The position numbers were made by a program, and so were the translations under genes. 64,000 nucleotides of DNA, taken from contig OZ255624.1 of NCBI GenBank assembly GCA_965276675.1, forward strand, positions 4,650,001-4,714,000, read 5' to 3'. Shown piece after piece: positions 60,369 to 64,000 of this stretch; the stretch's first letter is position 1, and the number at the start of each line of letters is the position of its first letter. Origin of the DNA: G965276675 sp965276675 (GTDB lineage Bacteria; Acidobacteriota; Terriglobia; Terriglobales; Acidobacteriaceae). The notes beneath the pieces are model-generated. The model was not told the DNA's origin. It was given only the letters and a program-made list of their open reading frames with translations, and did not search any database.

Positions 60369-62012
60369 ATGAAAGGCTTGATTGACAGCATCCGCAAGCT
60401 GGGCATTGTGCGCGTCGCTATGCTGGCCGGCGTAACCATTGGCATCATCGGCGCCTTTGCTTGGCTCGAGATGCAAGGTCCCGCGCGATCAAGGATGACC
60501 CTGTTGGCATCCGAGTTGGATACGCAGACTGCGCAGCAGATCACTGGCGCGCTCACCTCCCATAAGATCCCTTACCGCCTCGACGGCAACCAGATCCTGG
60601 TCCCAGACAGCGAGATGAACACTGCGCGTTCGCTGCTCGCAAGCTCAGGCTTATCAACAGAGAATGTTACCGGCTACGAGATCTTTGATCGCGGCAACGA
60701 TTTTGCGATGACCGACTTCGACCAGCAGGTCAAGCTAACTCGAGCGCTTGAGGGCGAGCTCGCCCGCACCATCGTCTCGGTTCACGGCATTACTCACGCC
60801 CGCGTCCACCTCGTGCTGCCGCGGCGGGAGCCCTTCTCACATGACCGTCAGCATGCCCAAGCTAGCGTGATGCTGACCACCACCGGCCGCCAGACCCTAT
60901 CGGCTGAAGCCGTACAGTCCGTGGTGGACTTGGTGGCCGCAGGAGTACCCGGTCTACGTCCACAGGATGTCACTGTGGTGGACGCAAATCTCCACCTGCT
61001 GGTGCAGGCCGGCGATGGAAGCGATCCGCGCGCTACTACCGCGCTGCAGGAAGACGTCCGCCAGAAGACCGAAACCCGTCTTGCCAGTGCCGTGGAGCTG
61101 ATGCTGGAGCGGACACTCGGTCCCGGGCATGTGCGTGCGGAGGCCGCAATAAGGATGAACTTTGACAAGGTCAATGAGACTCAGGAGCGGTACGACCCGG
61201 ATGGTTCGGTGGTGCGCAGTACGCAGAATGTGTCGTCGAACAACAAGACAACCGACAAGACGGGGCCGGTATCTCTGCAGAACAACCTGCCCAATGCCGA
61301 TGCCGGCGCCAACGTTACCGGGAGTCAGGAGGGGCGGCAGGAGGAGACGACCAATTATGAGATCGGCAAGACAGTGCGTGCGATTGTGCACGATCAGCCG
61401 CAGATCGAGCGGATCACCCTGGCCGTAATGGTTGATGGTGTCGACGAAGTCGAAGCTGGCGGCAAGCACAATTGGAAGGCACGCGATCAGGCAGAGCTGG
61501 ACCGCATTGAGAAGCTGGTTAAGAGTGCGATTGGCTTTGATGAGAAAAGAGGCGACCGATTGGATGTCGTCAGCATGCCGTTCGTCGCGGTGTCAGATAC
61601 CGTCGACACCGTTCCCATTGCCACTCCCGGCAAGGTCAACGGCGACCTTATCAACTTCGTGCAGATCATCGCCTTCGGTGTGTTGGGCTTTGGGATAATC
61701 ACGCTAACAGCACGCTCGACATTCACTGCATTGAGCAGGCCGCCAGCCAGCCTGACGCTAAACTCTGCAGCCCCTGGAGAAATTGCTACAGCCCACGCTC
61801 CGACCGCCTTCCCAAGCGGTACAGCCGGCGCACCTGAACCAGCAACGGATGCCGCTCGCCTCGGCTCCGACGATGATGACACCATAACCATGAGCAACAT
61901 TCAGGGGCAGATGCGCGCGGCTTCAATCCGCAAAGTAACGCAACTGGTCGAGCGTCACCCGGATGCGACGCTGGGGATAATTCGCGGATGGATATCAGCA
62001 GAGGGCGGCTAA
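60369..62012 (+). CDS. fliF: Flagellar MS-ring protein FliF
   Basis: 547 aa, membrane ring of the flagellar basal body. TM1 at 14-33; YscJ/FliF domain from ~42 (SRMTLLASELDTQTAQQI, IPYRLDGNQILVPDSEM, GYEIFDRGNDFAMTDFDQQV); conserved ARVHLVLPRREPF; FliF_C region ~240-400; TM2 at ~433-455; the C-terminal ~25 residues (GQMRAASIRKVTQLVERHPD) bind FliG. No other flagellar gene is in the window; an IS630 lies 53 bp downstream where fliG might be expected. Confidence 0.95.
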   Translation: MKGLIDSIRKLGIVRVAMLAGVTIGIIGAFAWLEMQGPARSRMTLLASELDTQTAQQITGALTSHKIPYRLDGNQILVPDSEMNTARSLLASSGLSTENVTGYEIFDRGNDFAMTDFDQQVKLTRALEGELARTIVSVHGITHARVHLVLPRREPFSHDRQHAQASVMLTTTGRQTLSAEAVQSVVDLVAAGVPGLRPQDVTVVDANLHLLVQAGDGSDPRATTALQEDVRQKTETRLASAVELMLERTLGPGHVRAEAAIRMNFDKVNETQERYDPDGSVVRSTQNVSSNNKTTDKTGPVSLQNNLPNADAGANVTGSQEGRQEETTNYEIGKTVRAIVHDQPQIERITLAVMVDGVDEVEAGGKHNWKARDQAELDRIEKLVKSAIGFDEKRGDRLDVVSMPFVAVSDTVDTVPIATPGKVNGDLINFVQIIAFGVLGFGIITLTARSTFTALSRPPASLTLNSAAPGEIATAHAPTAFPSGTAGAPEPATDAARLGSDDDDTITMSNIQGQMRAASIRKVTQLVERHPDATLGIIRGWISAEGG

Positions 62013-62065
62013 GCCTGTACGGAAGCATAGCGCGGCGTCTGCTATCATAGCCCAATGGGTTGCTA

Positions 62066-63259
62066 GTGTCCTGGGTCAGGAGTTCGTCAGATTATGCGGT
62101 CTGCGGTGAGTTGTAGACGCAGAAGCGTTCGATGGCGTCGAGGATATCGTTGGCTGACTTGCTCCACTTGAAGGGCTTGGGGTGAGCATTGTGGCGCTCG
62201 AGAAAGGCTTGAATGGCGCCTTCCAGTGCCTCGACGCTGCAATGCACGCCGCGCCTGATTTGGCGCTGAGTGAGCAAGGCAAAGAACCGCTCGACCTGAT
62301 TGATCCACGAACTGCTGGTTGGTGTCAGATGAACATGCCAGCGCGGCCGCTTGGCCAACCAGTGTTGGATCAGTTTGGTCTTGTGGGTGGCATAGTTGCC
62401 CCAAACCAGATGCACGTCGAGATCGGCCGGAACACGCGCTTCGATCTCATCGAGGAAGTGGCGAAACTCCTGGGCGCGATGACGCGGGTAGCATTTTCCG
62501 ATCACCGCGCCGGTGGCGACGTCAAGAGCGGCAAACAACGACGTCGTGCCGTGGCGGACGTAGTCGTGGCTCTGTCGCTCTGGCTGACCGGGTTTCATGC
62601 GAAACACCGGCTGGCTGCGATCCAGCGCCTGGATCTGCGACTTCTCGTCAACGCAGAGCACGACCGCACGGGTCGGTGGGGTCATATACAGACCCACGAC
62701 ATCGCGCACCTTGGCGATGAAGTCAGGATCCGTCGAGAGCTTGAAGCTCTCCTGGCGGTGCGGCTGTAAGCCAAAGGCTCGCCAGATGCGCTGCACACTC
62801 GAGGCCGACAGCCCGCACACCTCGGCCAGGGTGCGTGAACTCCACTGCGTCGCATCCTGCGGATGATGCTCAAGGGTATGGGTCATCACCGCTTCAATCC
62901 GTGGATCGTCGATGCTGCGCGGGCCGCCGCTGCGCGGGTCATCCCGCAACCCGTCCAACCGCTGTGTCTGAAACCGTCGGCGCCACTTGCCGACGGTCAT
63001 CGGATGAACCCCAAGGCTGGCTGCAACAGCCTTGTTTGGCTGACCATCCGCACAGCCGAGGATGATCCGCGCGCGCATCGCCAAGCCTTGGGCGGTCTTG
63101 CGCCGCCCCTGCCACGCGATCAGCTTCGCTCGCTCCGCATCGCTGAGAACAACCGCTGCCAGTTGCCGTCCAGCCATCTCTCGATCCCCCTCCATCGTGC
63201 CGCGAAAACAGGAAAGACGAAGGCGGGTTTCACTATAACGAATTCCTGACCCAGGACAC
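62066..63259. mobile_element. IS630-family insertion sequence (1194 bp)
   Basis: Complete element. Terminal inverted repeats of 22 bp (62066-62087, 63238-63259) with one mismatch, each starting GTGTCCTGGGTCAGGA. A TA dinucleotide flanks both ends (62064-62065, 63260-63261), the usual IS630 target duplication. One transposase on the minus strand. The near-perfect ends suggest recent insertion. Confidence 0.95.
62092..63177 (-). CDS. IS630-family transposase with altered DDE triad
   Basis: 361 aa. N-terminal HTH region (KAVAASLGVHPMTVGKWRRR), then the DDE catalytic domain: first Asp in VLCVDEKSQIQALDR, the third acidic residue in SSWINQVERFF. The second acidic site normally reads LVLDNYATHKT, but here reads LVWGNYATHKT: Gly (codon at 62398-62400 on the plus strand) instead of Asp, a single GAC to GGC change. 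The protein is otherwise full-length, so it is probably inactive in cis. ATG at 63177 follows GGAGGGGGA. Confidence 0.9.
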   Translation of the reverse strand: MAGRQLAAVVLSDAERAKLIAWQGRRKTAQGLAMRARIILGCADGQPNKAVAASLGVHPMTVGKWRRRFQTQRLDGLRDDPRSGGPRSIDDPRIEAVMTHTLEHHPQDATQWSSRTLAEVCGLSASSVQRIWRAFGLQPHRQESFKLSTDPDFIAKVRDVVGLYMTPPTRAVVLCVDEKSQIQALDRSQPVFRMKPGQPERQSHDYVRHGTTSLFAALDVATGAVIGKCYPRHRAQEFRHFLDEIEARVPADLDVHLVWGNYATHKTKLIQHWLAKRPRWHVHLTPTSSSWINQVERFFALLTQRQIRRGVHCSVEALEGAIQAFLERHNAHPKPFKWSKSANDILDAIERFCVYNSPQTA

Positions 63260-63300
63260 TAGCTGTTACCCGACATCGCACGGCCTAATCGAAGCACTGC

Positions 63301-64000
63301 TCACGTCGCCAACATCGGCACGCCTGACAGCCGCATGCTGTCGAGCCATAGGATGGTGCCGACATTACTGCAGACGTCACATTTTGGATGCCAAATCATG
63401 TGAATTGTATTGCACTGCGTGCATTGCCAGTGAGGATCGGGGTCTGCGGTTGCGGCGCGGTGAAGCGCGTCCCGCTGAGCAATACGGCCCTCTTCAGTAT
63501 CTCCTCGTTCGTGTTCCTCTACTTCCGCAAGTAGGAGACACCACCGGCGCTGGTTAGCTCCCTCTTGCTGCGCGGCGGCAATCTGCTGGCGTGCATCTCC
63601 GGACAGGCCGGCTTCAAGAGCGACATTAGCCATAAGAAAACGGCTTTCCAGATGAGTTGGATTTGGTGCGACCAGACGCTTTGCGATCTGCATCCGCTCC
63701 TGGTTATTAGCTTCCGCTGCAAGGGTGAAGGCTGCGAGATCTGGATGCGGCGCGCGTTTCCAGGCCTCAAACACACATAATTTCGCACGCTTTTCTCTGC
63801 CGGTCGCGCGCAGGCGCGTAGCGTAAGCCAGCGCGGCGGGAGGGAATGTCGGATCCTGCTTCCATGCCTGCTTGGCAAAGCCAAGAGCGCGAGCCGGGTC
63901 AGGTTCGGCGTCTGCGGCCGCGATGTAATATACTGGCCGGCGCGGATCGGAACCAACAAGTTCCAGAGCCTCAGCCCAATTCTCGGTTTGCAGAGCCAGT
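63301..64000 (-). CDS. hemY: HemY-like TPR protein with zinc ribbon, 3' part
   Basis: Partial: the frame is open to the right edge of the window, so at least 232 residues of the C-terminus are seen. TPR-type helices (RALGFAKQAWKQDPTFPPAA, THLESRFLMANVALEAGLSG) are followed by PHWQCTQCNTIHMIWHPKCD and VCSNVGTILW, a CxxC...CxxC zinc ribbon that marks the alphaproteobacterial HemY family (heme synthesis-associated membrane protein). N-terminal membrane helices lie outside the window. Confidence 0.85.
   Translation of the reverse strand, partial: LALQTENWAEALELVGSDPRRPVYYIAAADAEPDPARALGFAKQAWKQDPTFPPAALAYATRLRATGREKRAKLCVFEAWKRAPHPDLAAFTLAAEANNQERMQIAKRLVAPNPTHLESRFLMANVALEAGLSGDARQQIAAAQQEGANQRRWCLLLAEVEEHERGDTEEGRIAQRDALHRAATADPDPHWQCTQCNTIHMIWHPKCDVCSNVGTILWLDSMRLSGVPMLAT

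Overview
The window is GC-rich DNA (judged by eye) from an alphaproteobacterium, most likely a member of the Acetobacteraceae or a close Rhodospirillales relative; this placement is an inference. It rests on a class I lysyl-tRNA synthetase, a peptide deformylase-COQ9 pair, a HemY with a C-terminal zinc ribbon, a type II 3-dehydroquinase, a two-domain cold-shock protein, an HExxHxxGR metalloprotease with RTX-like repeats, and tRNA genes with encoded CCA. It is chromosomal, with housekeeping genes (rpsU, def, lepA, lysS, aroQ, tRNA-His, tRNA-Ser, fliF, hemY) mixed with accessory metabolism and decayed or recent mobile DNA.

Layout. 0-7.8 kb: a flavin oxidoreductase, a PhyH dioxygenase, two orphan TRAP solute-binding proteins, and between them a large membrane GGDEF/EAL protein that probably reads the first binding protein. 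7.9-10.7 kb: divergent glycosyltransferase-type genes. 10.8-14.6 kb: tRNA-His, aspartate dehydrogenase, a tiny His-rich lipoprotein, a Rieske ferredoxin and an MFS exporter. 15-20.4 kb: secreted metalloprotease, CopG regulator with a PHB-depolymerase-type esterase, NUDIX, MOSC and AroQ. 20.4-26.8 kb (minus strand): esterase, thiolase, a Doc/AbrB toxin-antitoxin pair, a ketopantoate reductase-like gene and an acyl-CoA ligase. 27-34 kb: an RND efflux operon with overlapping genes and a LysR gene upstream; a 66-67 bp hairpin repeat sits on the stop codon of the efflux operon and again on the stop codon of a VOC gene.

34.2-40.3 kb is a catabolic cluster: VOC protein, acyl-CoA dehydrogenase-fold monooxygenase, an epoxide-hydrolase-like enzyme and two tandem LinB-type haloalkane dehalogenases, with a divergent TetR gene followed by a TfoX-N gene. 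40.6-45.6 kb holds a MocR regulator, rpsU, def-COQ9 and lepA. 45.7-47.7 kb looks acquired: an AT-richer orphan gene, tRNA-Ser and a decayed IS701-type transposase. 47.8-52.7 kb: double cold-shock protein, then a lysS-mprF-like operon in which the MprF-like protein appears to lack the second half of its synthase domain. 52.9-59.2 kb: IS3 remnant, an orphan molybdenum hydroxylase large subunit, an FmdB zinc ribbon, a duplicated CBM60-like protein, a DsbA-fold isomerase and a glutathione transferase. 59.3-64 kb: a metallophosphoesterase, two tiny overlapping reading frames, fliF, a complete IS630 element whose transposase has Gly where the second catalytic Asp is expected, and the 3' part of hemY.

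The points most worth following are the lysS-mprF operon, the paired dehalogenases with their own regulator, the solute-binding-protein/GGDEF-EAL pair, the stop-codon-associated hairpin repeat, and the catalytically altered IS630 lying 53 bp downstream of fliF.
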